Below, one piece after another: positions 25,011 through 37,060 of a stretch of 64,000 nt of DNA. The notes under the pieces were generated by a model, which worked only from the letters and a program-made list of their open reading frames with translations, was not told the DNA's origin and ran no database searches. The position numbers and the translations under genes are program-made. Every line of letters starts with the position of its first letter. Position 1 is the stretch's first letter. The stretch is from Clitoria ternatea. Taxonomy: Eukaryota; Streptophyta; Magnoliopsida; Fabales; Fabaceae. The DNA lies in assembly GCA_037962975.1 (NCBI GenBank), contig CM075675.1, forward strand, positions 5,528,001-5,592,000, given 5' to 3'.

Positions 25011-26060
25011 CATACATACATTCATACACATTCACATACTTTTCTTCCAGCATTAATTCTTACCCGGTTTACAAATATCTCAACGACTCGGACAGTATGT
25101 CCTATTCTAATTAATTATAACCCGAACACCCCCTTACCTCCGTTCCAAGCTTTAGCAATCGTTGGGTCCACAGTTCCATCACCGTTCCAGCACCAGTCTC
25201 CTTACGCGTTTCACCAGTGTTCGTTTTACCACCTAACAGGTTTGGAATGTGAAACACATCAACGTTACACCACCACTCACCCTATTAAAGGGCCACTATG
25301 AGGCCCACAGCCAAGAGAAGTGGAGATCGGAATAGTACCCCTACATGCATGACCATTCGGTCCAGAAAAGAAACGAAAGGGATGAGGTAACAATTTCAAA
25401 CGGTTCAAAAGACTTACCTTGAAACCACTGTCCCAGAAATGTGATTATTTCAAGGTTTTGATGCAGACTGGACTTCCCCACAGAGCATGCAGCTCGCCAC
25501 AATGGAGGAAGAAAAGGAAGAAGAGAAACTGATGAAGAAGAAGAAGGTTCTCGTAGAAGAATGAATGATTGAGAGAGAGAAGCCTTTATTTAACTCATGG
25601 CAACCGGTTACCTGCTCAACCGGTCACTTTCAACCGGTGACCCCTTCAACCGGTCATTTCTCCATCTTCCTTATAATTTCCTTAAAGATTTAAATTAAAC
25701 CTCTCTTCTTTTAATCACACCTTTCATAATAAACCAATAATTCTTAAAAAAATATCCAATAAATTCTTAAAACAATTTTTAACATTTCCACTTCATAAAA
25801 TTTTCTATAAATATCCGGGATGTTACAGAATTGGATTGAGAACCCTTGGTGATGGTAACCAAGTGGTGGCCCCTAATGATGGGAATCAGGTGGTTCTTGA
25901 TGCATTGTGATGGTTGTATTGCATAACATTGCATTAAAAGACGCACACAGGATTACAGGGGGCTTATGGTGTCGGCCTAGATGAGAGGGTGACTTTTGGA
26001 TAGGCACAGACCCTGTGATGGTTTCCTTTGGGATTCCATACTAGACTCGTTGACTTTAGC

Positions 26061-27779
26061 AAATTCACACGATGTTGGCACCATTGTACCTGGTTAGTAA
26101 TGTTTACAAAGTCATGGATTGGGTTAGCTTATTAAGTAAAGTAAAGACAATTGATGATGACGTCGAATTGTAAGGGATGAAGGAAAGACATTTTGGACGT
26201 CGTCGCTGTATTTCAACGATGTTAATTGGGAGCACCAAAATGAGGAAGACAATTATGCAGGGTTTGATAACGAAATTAAATGACGCATTGGGGATGGAGT
26301 TTATACAAGCACTTTGAAATTTTAATAATGCAGGATTTTCCGGACCGAGCTACACTTCACATGACCCACACATTGATGAAGATAATGAATTCATCCTACA
26401 ATGAGAAATATATATAATTTTCATGAAGACCCAACAAAATTACATAACACCAACGAAAACATCATATAATATTATACAAAAATTCATATACTTTAATGAA
26501 CATTATTTTATGAATGATTTTTGATATTTTTTAATAAACTTTAAAGTTCAATAAACCAACATTGATTTATAAACAATTTTCTAAACATTAATCAACATTA
26601 ATTTATGAACGATATTTATTAACATGAATGTTAAAAAACTAATATATAAAAAATAATTTCATAAAATACTTTCAACATTATTATTATTAACTAATTTTAA
26701 TATTTTTAATAAAAACTAACATTTTAATGAACATTAATTTTAAACGATTTTATGAACATTAATCTATAAACAAAGTTTATTAACTTTAAAAACTAAACAT
26801 TAGCTTAAAATTTTTTATGAAAATTAATAAACATTATGAACAATGTTTATTAACATTAAAAACTAACATTTTAATTAACATGAATTTATAAAAAATTTTA
26901 TGAACATTAATAAACATTAATCTATAAATAATGTTTATTAACATTAATTTATAAAAACTAATATACAATACCGTATCATATAAAAAATAATATCATAAAT
27001 CCTAGACATGAAATATGAAAACTTATCTAACACATAGCACAAAATATTTATTAATCATTATGTTCATTACATAATAATAACAAAACAACAAATGAGTTCT
27101 ATCATATGTCTAACAACACAAAATAAAACACTATGTCTAACACAATAAAACAAAATAACAAATGAGTTCTAACACTATACTACTAAAAATAAAACAAGGT
27201 TTGTATACACACCTTTCAACAACTTCAACTTGATTATAAATTGTTCAAAAAAGCAAAACAATAAATGATATTGCAAGGGAGAGGGCAAAATGAAAGAAGA
27301 GAGTAAGGTTAACAACTTCAGCAAAAAAATCATTCACACTCATAGTTATAAGGGGTGAAAAACCCATTTTTGATTTTTTTACGCGTTGCCACATGTCAAA
27401 ATTCCATTAATTTCACACATTGGGTCAACGAAATCCTGACAGGGCGCAACTTTATTGCCACGTGTCCGCCATGCATGCATTTCGCATGGCTGACTTGCGA
27501 AATGACAGATGATGATTTGACAACACATAGACTGAGATTTTCACACGCCAGGTGTATGATTTCTTGGTCAGCTTTTGCATGCCATGTGTTATTCGCGTAT
27601 TGGTTCCGTCAGTGCCACTCAGATTTCGCAAGTTAGGGTATGAAATATAATAACTGATTTGACAGTTTCCACCCCAGACCAGGAAATATTTTCAGAAGGA
27701 CCCCAACAAAAAAAAATTACACTATTTTTAAAAAAAATTGTGAGGGTGTTCTCTTTTGTTAGAGCCATACGCAACACCC
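26061..27779. other. AT-rich DNA with an acattaat-type repeat
   Basis: From about 26480 to 26960 there is a degenerate tandem pattern built from aacattaatytataaa and tgtttattaac segments. At 26150-26400 the sequence is less AT-rich and could be a coding relic, but stops occur in every frame and I cannot name it. Nothing else is recognised. Confidence 0.45.
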
Positions 27780-28680
27780 CTTGACAATCCTCTTGTTGGC
27801 CTTACTACTATCAGTATGTAAATCCAGAAGGACAGGCCCACTTGGTGAATAGACCATGCTAGGCATCTTCATCTACCAAATGAGAACAAGTAGGGATTTG
27901 GTTGTTCCTATCTCCTCTTAGCCTTCCCGAGCATGCCTCTTTGATGGTGCATCCTAACAACATTGAAGGCCTTCTTCATCTTGTCCAGATGGACCTCATC
28001 AAAAGTAACAGCTCCTGCCACAATATAAAAATCAACGATTTTATTGTAAGATAATTAAACAATTTGTATTTAACATGTAACCATTTTTAAATAAAATGCT
28101 AACCATTTCTCCCACCAAAGGCTTTGAACATTCTTCGGGACAAGACTTCACTTAGGCCAGAGACCTCGAAAGTGGGAGTGAATAACACTACATAATGTAG
28201 ACATTCCTTCCTCTTTAGGGGTAAATGAATTAAACTCATATAAAAAGACTTATGCAAGAAAATTACAAAATTTATGATAAATTTAAAACAAAATAACAAT
28301 AGATTGATTAATAAAATATTTACTTTCCAGTAGTAGTCAAAGTGAGAATGCACTTCCCACAACCATCTTGGAATGATGGGTAACCTTGATGCCCCTACCC
28401 TCGATGCTGAGAGGCTGCTTATTGGTCCTCAACATCTTGAGAGTGCTTCTCCTTCTAGATGACATGATCCATGTCAAGGTATGTTGTCAAAGACTTACTA
28501 TCATCCTCCTTCTCTCGCACATATTGAGCCTCGTGAACAAGACTAAAGGGTGGGACGTAACCTAGTCTGGAATTGCATCTCTGGCTCTGTCCATTTTTTC
28601 CAATAATAACCAAAAGGTTAAGTTGTTGGTGCAATATACCTTTAAACCATCTCCTCTCATAACTGGTATCTCCCATTTCC
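27780..28680 (-). pseudogene. Unassigned degenerate coding-like fragment
   Basis: On the minus strand, short stretches have protein-like composition: 73 open codons at 28455-28676, 87 at 28099-28362, and a further stretch at about 27900-28020 reading VTFDEVHLDKMKKAF. They are separated by stops and AT-rich inserts that could be introns. I do not recognise the family. The setting, between repeats, suggests a decayed transposon gene, but that is inference. Confidence 0.3.
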
Positions 28681-31373
28681 CTTACAAGTCATGTCCCCAA
28701 CCATCACGGTCATTAACTTGTCAAACATTAAAAAATAAAATAAAAAGCAATTCTAAATTGATTTTGAAACTACTTTTGATTCATTTTTCTTGTGATTTTG
28801 TTACACAACACTAGCAGGTTATTGCTAAAAAATGACCTTAAACAAGACAAAGTTATTTGTCATTTCTGTTATGATAGGACTATAGTTGATCCAACCAACA
28901 ACATCATATTGCACTTTTCACTTCTCCATATTTGATCTAACCTTAATAGTTAGGTTTGAAGTTGAATTGGTATAGGTGGAATTTAAGCTCATTTTTATTC
29001 AATAAATTCATGCATTTACATTTCACACATAGGCACGTTATACCACCATATAAAAAATAACAAAGTGGTTTCATAACTTTATTAACAAACTCATCAACCC
29101 CCTATAACAAACACATAGTTTAAACATTTTCTATGGGGAAAACACTATCATATATATGTAAAGACAATCCGTGATAAGATTTGCATTACTAAAGTTAGTT
29201 AGTTATAATATTATTTGAACTTACTCAACAAACATTAAATTTCTATATTTTAAATCACTAAATTTAAATTTCTAAATTTTAGAAAAAATAAAATAAAATA
29301 TTTAACATAATTATATATATATTAATGTATGTAAATTTCCAGACTCATATAGCTACCTGTACAAGGTAAAAGGTCAGACATGTTAGATGCAAAAGTCTAT
29401 CATATTCAAGTCGACCAACGTCCCTATAGAATTTCAAAATTAATGTATGATTAGATATTAATATGAGTCATATTATTATTATTATATTGATTAACTAAAT
29501 TTAATGATTAATCGACCATGATTTGAAGCTTAGAAATGCAAACATTATTATGTTCATGATTACATGATGGATAAAGTGAGTGCCTTATGCGAGTTTTGGG
29601 GTAGCTATTAATTTTGGAAATATCTCAAGTTTTACCAAATTTGAAATTCATATTGCAACCTTTTGGCTTCGTACAGTGAGCAGATTAATTAAGCCATGTG
29701 ACAACAAAAGGTAAAACCTCTCCCTCTACAATGTATTATATGGAGCTATCATTAATTATCATTATGATTAATCATTACATAATACATATTACCACATGTG
29801 TCTTTTAAATATTGGCCTTATATCTGTTATCATCAACAACTAAGGTACAGCAAATAAAAAAGTTCAAACACTCAATCAATAATCTCTCTTTTTCTTTCTT
29901 GTCAGTATATTCGCCTTTGCAATCTAATAATCAATGTCTTTCATTCTACGATACCCTTACTTATATACCAATAATGACACTTAATTTGCAATGTATTCAC
30001 ATTTTCTATATAATATCTTCAATATTCCTATGCAGTCATTATTCAGTACAATTTCACAAGTTAGCAGAGTATGTAGAAACCTGGTATTATATAAAATTAC
30101 ATCCTGTAATATCGATGAAAATGATTTGACAACTTATTGTGCTGAAGTTAATTAATTGGACACACATGTTTACAATATTAAAGTTGTCGTTATAAAAATA
30201 ATTATTATTATTCATAACAACTTTAAGTATAGTTGAATTCAGATGCTCAGCATGTTAACTGAGTAATGTAAAATTACATTTTAAGTCAAAGAAAATAGTT
30301 GAAACTAGACAACATGTTTGCATCCTATAAAAAGATAGATGAGAAAGACAAAGTAAACAACTGTTTATAATAATGAGCCACATATATACTCTTTACTACT
30401 CTTATTTTTTAAGTTTAATTAGATTTTTATTGAGACTTGATTTTTATTTGTATTCTTTTTTTTGTCTTGGTTTTTTTTTCTTTTTTTGTTTTCAAAGATT
30501 AAATATTTAGGTTTTGATATTATTTAAAAATTTTAGTGGTCTAATATGTTTGAACAAGTAAATATGAGTTTATTAGTTGGAAGACACTTAAACATAAAAC
30601 CTTAAGATATTAAGAACAATGTGTTCCCCACACTTAATTACTCTGTACTTTTTTTATTTTATTCAATGTATGATCTTCCTAACTATATATATATATATGT
30701 AATATTATAAATTATATTATATGAAAAAAATGTGTGATGATATATTATGAAAAACTCGAATTAGTCTTAACTAATTAATGGAAGCATTGAACATTTCCGT
30801 TTATACTTAGTATTATTTGACTTAGATAAAATATATCATTATAAAAAAATCACATTAAACTTAATCTTTTAATTATTTAATTTTATTTAAAAATATCACA
30901 TGTAATAATGTTGAGGTAGAGTTCGTTAGTTACTCTAGCCCTTAACAAAATAATAAAGACTAATTTCTATTATTTAAATTAGTTCAAGAATCAAAGCTAA
31001 AAAGAATTAATCAATTGAGGTCTAAAACCAAAATTTAATAAAAGATGAATGAATTAAAATTTATTTAAGTCGTTTGAATATTTGACACTGAAGTGAAAAT
31101 TTTGTAAATTTAACATAATTGACACTTAAAATGTCATATTTAATAATTTTATTCAAAATACTATATTATATCTCTTTACGTTGATCTGATGAGTGTGAAA
31201 ATCCAACTGTTTTATGGATGGAATTTAAGTAGGATTATATAATAATTGGATAATGAGGAACCAAACAAAAAGCATGATACGGTAGGGTACATGTATCCGC
31301 AAAAGAAAATAAAGGCGGAAATTAAAAATGCTTTAATTTATCATATGTTAACCTTTTAGTCATCCCCAGTTCA
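28681..31373. other. AT-rich intergenic DNA, nothing recognised
   Basis: No gene, RNA gene or bounded repeat is supported. Only short AT tracts were seen, such as the (at)n runs near 29317 and 30684. Confidence 0.55.
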
Positions 31374-31666
31374 CTACAAAAACAAAACAAAATGTTCATT
31401 ATTATAAACTTTATTTAATACAAATTACAATATCCCACAAGGTTTGATGAACTTGGTACCTCTTTTGTATCGTTTGGTGAAAAGCTTGTTTTTTTACTTC
31501 AATTTATTATACTAGTTATTTTTATAACCGGATTAAAAATATTTTTTATATATAACCGGTGTAAAAAAATAGTTTTATACTTTGACTTAATAAAAATCAT
31601 ATTTTTTACACCAGTTATTTTTATAATTGATGTAAAAATATTTTTTATACCGCTATTGTAATATCT
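31374..31666 (+). mobile_element. Possible CACTA-derived non-autonomous relic
   Basis: Begins cactacaaaaacaaaac, the form of a CACTA-type terminus. From 31505 it holds alternating inverted motifs (ataaccggtgtaaaa and tttttacaccagttat) that would fold as a hairpin, a layout common in small plant CACTA derivatives. No matching right end is visible; the sequence stops where repeat family B begins at 31667. Confidence 0.35.
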
Positions 31667-33160
31667 CAATTTTAATTATTGGTTAATTTTTATTAATTAA
31701 ATAATTAATTAGGAATGTCAAATTAATTAAAATAAGGGTATGTTAATTTTTGAAATTTATCTAGGTAAGTTTTGGGTAACTTAAAGTTATTAGATTGGTT
31801 TCAAAAATTAACTAGGAGTCTTGAATTACAATTTTACCCTTAATGATAAAAGCCAATTTCATTTTCTTTCTCTCAAATTCTACTCTCTCTCTCTCTCTCT
31901 CGTGTATGTTGAAAGAAGAAGAGAACACCCCCTCTTCATCTCTAATCCACCATCGTCTCCTTCCTTTTTTTCATCAATTCAAGCTAAGGCAAAGTTAATT
32001 TCAAGCTTTAATTCCTCCTCTCTTCACGTGGGCAGCGTTAAGAGACTTGGGGTTTCTTTGTCTAGCATTTGTTAAGGTGAGTCCCATGAACTCCATGCTC
32101 GATTTTGGATTGTTTCTTGAATTCCATTAATAAATTCTTTAATTTTTAGCTTTTAGTGAGCTTCAAGACCATTAACAAGTTATGGGCAGCATTTAAAGGG
32201 CTAGGGCTCTTTGATCATCCTTACCTACCAAGGTAAGGTTCTATGAGCCCAATCGTGAAATTGGTTATGAGGTTCTGACTTCATTCTCCTTCATTTTCAT
32301 GGCTATAGGGTGTGTTAGAACCACTTCAAATTTGTGGGCAGCTTTAGATCCTTAAGGATTGGTGTTTCGGAACCTGTCAGCAACGTTCAATAAGTCATAA
32401 TCCTTCGATCCTTCATCGTTTTGTTAAGTTGTTAAATATTGCAATGTTTTGGGTTTTCGATAGGTTAGAAAATGATTAAAGTAGGCGAATTTAGAGATCA
32501 GTTAATTAATCGGAAAATATCAAATTATGTAAGATGTAGACTTTGATTCCCGGAAAGTGACCGGAATGAAAGTTGAGCTTAGATATGTCAATTCCAGGTA
32601 AAGGGAGCATTTATGTTTTAAATGAATGGATAGAGGATATAAATATGCTTTATATGATGATTTGTTTGATATCTTGGTAAAATTTAATGATGATGATGAT
32701 CTTTGATTGAATTGATGATATATCCCCTCTTGATATTGTTATTAATATGATTGATGATTGTTTAGAATTTATTCATATGTTGCTATTTGATAGATTGATG
32801 ATATGATGAATATTACATTGGGTTGCAATTATTGATGATGATATGTGATTGATGATGAATATATTCATGATGATTAAGTAAGCTTGGGGTAGCTTAATTC
32901 ATATTGTGAGTTAATTATGATTGATGTATGTTATGCTTGGTTATTGGTTTAAAATGAGGACCATTGTTGATGGCAACTAAGTGGTGACCCCTAGTGATGG
33001 TAATCAGGTGGTTTATTGATGATTGATGTTTGTTTGGCATAACATCTACATTTAGATGCTCACAGGACTAAAGGGAACGGCCTATGATGCCTCCTAGATA
33101 GGAGGGCGGCCTTTAGATAGATAGAGACCCTGTGGTGGTTTTTTAGATTCCATAGCCACC
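31667..33160 (+). repeat. Diverged LTR-like repeat family B
   Basis: Opens TGTAATATCTC and is collinear with family A (20360-26060) over about 1.5 kb. The shared order is: leader, a CT-rich stretch at about 31884-31903, two donor-like gtaag/gtgag motifs near 32075 and 32232, ccaggtaaagggagcattta near 32594, a GATGAT-rich block at 32680-32880, and ggtgacccctagtgatggta near 32974. It lacks the two insertions found in A, so it shows the uninterrupted arrangement. Right border approximate; no primer site seen. Confidence 0.55.
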
Positions 33161-33199
33161 TTCAAGTTGGGCCTAAGGTTGGCCTACAACACCTAAGTT

Positions 33200-33740
33200 G
33201 AGGTGCCGCTCTCACTTAAGTGAGTGTGTGAAAGTTAGCCCGTTGGCGAAAATTCCATATAGCAATCATGTATTGAGAAAGCAACTTGTAAAGTGACTGA
33301 TGGAAAGGTACAGTCGATAGGCAGCATCATTATTGTGTGTCAGCCTTTTAGCAATGATCAAAATCACGCTGACATTTCATACGGTAAACTCACCTACTCG
33401 AAACGGCTCTTCCTGCTCTAAGGTATAAAAACTTAAGAATCAACGATGAAAAAGTAGAACATTTTTAATACAAACTTACGCTCAAGCTCTTCTATTTTCT
33501 TTGAACATCCCACTGACTTAAGCGTCGGAGTGTCCTTGTAGGGGACACCCCTTTTTTCCCCTCAACGCATGAGGTTAGTGGTGTTAGACACAAAGAAGCA
33601 TTCTAAGACTCTTATTTCTCCACTGGAATAAGAGATATAATACGGAAACCTCACTGGACCAATGTAAAATACACATAGAAACACATCGTTGAGGACTGGT
33701 TCCCACGCCGGATCGTACCCCCGGCCTAGATCAATTCAAG
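33200..33740 (+). repeat. Tat-type LTR fragment
   Basis: Contains the U5 signature cactgacttaagcgtcggag followed by tgtccttgtaggggacaccc at 33511-33552, as in the LTR at 45395-46474, and a ggtataaaaac TATA-like stretch at about 33421. Borders are not defined and no internal domain follows. Confidence 0.5.
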
Positions 33741-34429
33741 TTCCTTGTAAGAAATATAGTCAATTTTTTTTAACTTTCCCTTCATAATTAACAAGTAACC
33801 TCTAGAAAGTTTTAAGACTCCAACTTCAGTTTTATATGTATAACCAATAGAGGCTAAAGTGCTCGATCAAATTAAATTATTGTTGAGTGATGTATGAATC
33901 TTCTTCAATTCTTTATGTGGATCTTTCTAGGAAGATATTCCTTTATCCTTAATTTATCAATCATCTTCAAGCAATCCTTTTTCCCCTCATGATTAGCCTT
34001 GACCGGATTTGTAAGGAGTGGTTTAAGGTTCTTAAAAGCAAAACTAGAAGAAAGAAAACTTAAAGATGGATGCGGAGAAGGTTGGAAAGATGTACCACAT
34101 CTAGAAGGAAGATAAGTCAAATGTGTGATCACTACATGAAGGTGCTCTATTGATAAGATCATGCCAGAGTTTCATAAGTCTCTTAAAACTATAGAGAATG
34201 TTTATTTCACTAAAAATGCTCTGTGTTTAATAAGTGATCGATGTATACTAGTTGAGAGGGACTCTATCTATTTATAGACTTCCTTGTCTTGCAAGGTAAA
34301 CCAACTAAACCTAACCTAAGGTGGATTAACTAACATAAATCCTAACCCTAGATAAAGCCCTAATCAAGAAAGGAGAAGCCCAATACATGGCCCTAAAATA
34401 TGACCTAGCTTACTAAAGACTCTCTAAGG
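33741..34429. other. Non-coding stretch left of the copia relic
   Basis: No gene recognised. It may belong to the decayed copia element to its right, whose downstream part it would be on the minus strand, but no pol domain can be read. Confidence 0.35.
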
Positions 34430-35760
34430 GACTTTAGGTGGAATACAAGTCATGAGATGGGCAACTTGGGCTTAGGCCCAACACTATACAAGAGAAAGCA
34501 AGCCTAAAAAACATCATGTATAATACAAAAAGGCTTAAGACTTTAAAACAGTACAAGTGAAGTACGAATAAATCCTTAGTAGGATTGGGCTCAACATGGT
34601 GACTCACAAGGTTCACAAGCTTGGTAAGAACTTCCTTGATCTTCTTAACCCTGGATAAAGTCATAGGGCCTTTAAGTCCCTCAAAAGCATCCTTCACCTT
34701 CTTGAAATCCTTTATGCAAGTGAGATCCTCATTACAAAATTCTAGAACATACTTCTCACTAGTTAATGTTCTTACAATATCATCGTCCATCTTAATTTGC
34801 ATTATACCTTTACCAATTATGCTACATGTACCATCATTTCCCATTAAAACTTTGCCATAGTTAATCTCTTGAAACGTGACAAACCAATCTCTTATAGGTG
34901 TCATGTGGAAAGTACAAGCTGAATCAAGAATCTAGGCATTGTCGTTGACTTTAGACAAGACAAAGAGAACATTTCGACCATCTGATTCTTCTAAGGCCAC
35001 AACTGTTCCATCAGACTCTAAAGTACCTACTTTGTCTTTCTTGAGCTCTAGGTAGTTTCTCTTCCAGTGTCCTTATTGTTGACAACTATGACATATATTG
35101 TTCTTATTTTTCTTGCATGATTTAAATTGTCTTCTTTAGAAAATTTTCTTCCTTTCCTCTATTCTTCCACCAGACCCTCACTTTGGCTAGTGCCTTTATA
35201 TGAATTGGTAATTTGCCTTTTCAATTCTCAAGATTGTAAAGCCATTTTTACTTCCTCCATGGATAGTGAACTTGTTCAAAAAAAATTATTGTGTCTACAA
35301 ATTAGCATAAGCTCTTGGCAAAGAACTAAGAAGAAAAACAACTTGGTCCTTGTTATCCACCACAACATCAATGTTTTTTTAAACCATGAACAATTTGGTT
35401 GAAATTATCAAAATATTTATAAATGCACTCACTTTTATGCATTTGCATACAAAGACGATTGTATAGACTTTGTCATGTACCGATTTTCAAGGTTTGCCCA
35501 AAACTTGTTGGTAGTTTTTTCTCTAAAGGCTTCTCCTATAACTTCATCACCTAAAATAATACTAGGTTATGCGCCATTTCATTATTGCACTTTTCTGTGT
35601 AGATGTAAGATCAGGCAGTAACTTTTCTTCTCATTCCAACGCTAACTCACATTATTATTGCATGAGGAGGGCTAGTATATCTTCACCCGTCACATGTTGA
35701 AGTTGTTTTTTGCTCGTAAATTTCTCGACATCAAACTTTGCAGATGTAATAGTTTTGATA
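34430..35760 (-). pseudogene. Decayed Ty1/copia gag-protease fragment
   Basis: On the minus strand, gag-like sequence begins near 35735 with FDVEKFT, a typical copia gag start, and is then full of stops. A zinc-knuckle remnant at about 35100-35060 keeps the first two Cys and the His, but has a stop and Tyr in place of the last Cys. Next comes a protease-like segment with DSACTFHM at about 34930, where active elements usually have DSG, followed by RDWF and VLMGND. The 156-codon open frame at 34434-34904 is the cleanest part. No reverse transcriptase follows, so it is a 5' fragment of a dead element. Confidence 0.7.
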
Positions 35761-36917
35761 CCAATTTTTTATGATAAAATCATATTTAATGAAGAAATAT
35801 ATCTATATGAACAAAAATTCATACCAAGAAGAATCTCTATTAATAAGAAAAAAACGCAAAAAAGAATTCTTTTATAAATTCTTGATATCTCACAAAAATA
35901 CTCTCTAAGAATTAAATCCTTTTTATACAAATGCATTTTTATATTACAATATTTATTAAACAACTACTAATGGTAAAATACAACAGTTATCAAAAACATT
36001 TATCAACTACTAAATATAATAATAAAACTAAAGCGACAATGCAACTTAAAAACATTATGATATTAAATTCCAAGGTTTCACATTCTAGTTTCCTTTTGAT
36101 ATTGGTTGACAGGTTTTAGTTGGCCAATTAAACATTATTTTATACTATCTTGGAAACAACAAAGGCCAATTCTCGAGTTCTACTTGTAACACATGAATAG
36201 GCTAAAATATAAGTTTAGTTATTTATATTTATTTTAGGTTTTAATTTAGTTTTAAATATATTTTTTTCTCAATTTAGTCCCTTCTATTTCTATTTTAAAA
36301 CAGTTTTGAAATGGTTCTTATTATTAAAAAAATTAACAGAAACTTACATTTTTAAATCGGTTATAATAAAACTAATTTAAAATATATTTTTTAAGTCAGT
36401 TTCCATTAAGATTTTAAAAAGTATATTTTAAATTTAACATTTTACATTGGTTAATAAAAAATCAATTTAAAAGTTATACATTTTAAATCGGTTCTCGGTC
36501 GAAACGGATTTAAAAAGCATATTTTAAATTAGTATAATTTAATCATTTAAAAACTATTTCAAAACATAAAGTACAAAAGTAATAAAAAAAAATATTTGAA
36601 CTAAATTAAAATTTAAAAAAATGTATGGAGTAAACATATATTTTAACGAAATGAATTTGGTGAGTTAGAGATTCAATGGATCTTCCTTTAATCATATTCA
36701 TTTGTACGAAATCCACCACTGCTTCTGGAATACGTCTCCTTCTGTTTATATTAAATAATATATGCACTTCCAACATTGGGGCAGCGTGGCGTCAATGAAC
36801 AATAATAAAAAAAAAAACACAAAAGGTTTTAATAGTAGATTTTACTTAAACCCAGTATAGTGTATGAGTTATATTCTTGGTTTTTAACCCAATTTACATT
36901 CGATATAACACTAATTA
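35761..36917. other. AT-rich DNA with a foldback-like stretch
   Basis: No gene. At about 36350-36540, four alternating variants of aatcggtt/aaactaattt and ttttaaatcgg form a degenerate inverted pattern similar in style to the CACTA-like relic at 31374-31666. Confidence 0.4.
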
Positions 36918-37060
36918 GTGTCGTTTGGTATGTAGTTGGAGAAACAAAATTATAAAAATTGTGTTAATATTGATATTTTACATCGTTCGAGATAGTGAAA
37001 ACTCCGTTTAACCGTAATATTTTTTTTACCAATCGCAGTAGAAAACCAAACATGACCTTA
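36918..37060. mobile_element. MITE-like repeat, copy 3
   Basis: Inverted ends tcgtttggtatgtagt and gtagaaaaccaaacatgacc bound a 140-base AT-rich body with gaaacaaaattataaaaatt and taatattgatatt, shared with copy 2. Non-coding. Confidence 0.55.

Larger units (their letters stand above)
22533..25827 (-). mobile_element. Solo LTR, 3.3 kb, chromovirus-type family (minus orientation)
   Basis: The block begins TGTGACGACCC and ends GGGATGTTACA on the plus strand, with a perfect 5-bp target duplication GAATT (22528-22532 and 25828-25832). It is placed on the minus strand for two reasons. Its reverse complement starts TGTAACATCCC like the LTRs at 53668 and 62393. It then shows, in the same order, a TTAAATAAAGGC stretch that could be the TATA region (about 25587-25598) and a GGTAAGGGGGT motif followed by TTCGGGT (about 25120-25140), which the LTR at 53668 also has. 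No coding sequence. An array of CACTCGG-like motifs fills about 22740-24300. Confidence 0.75.
20360..26060 (+). repeat. Diverged LTR-like repeat family A, interrupted twice
   Basis: Segments 20360-20792, 21683-22532 and 25828-26060 are collinear with family B at 31667-33160. Both open TGTAAYAT, share gtttcaraaattaa and later ccaggtaNgggagcatt, have a GATGAT-rich part, and end with similar text around ggtggcccctaatgatggg. The shared TG start and the gtaa-type donor-like motif in the leader suggest the 5' portion of an LTR. No end with a primer site was found, so both copies look truncated. Two solo LTRs interrupt copy A. Confidence 0.55.

Noticed and set aside
24512..25114. A 200-codon open frame, one of the longer ones in the window
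   Set aside because: It spans tandem repeats within the 3.3-kb solo LTR; its His/Thr/Ser-rich text is a by-product of the repeats.
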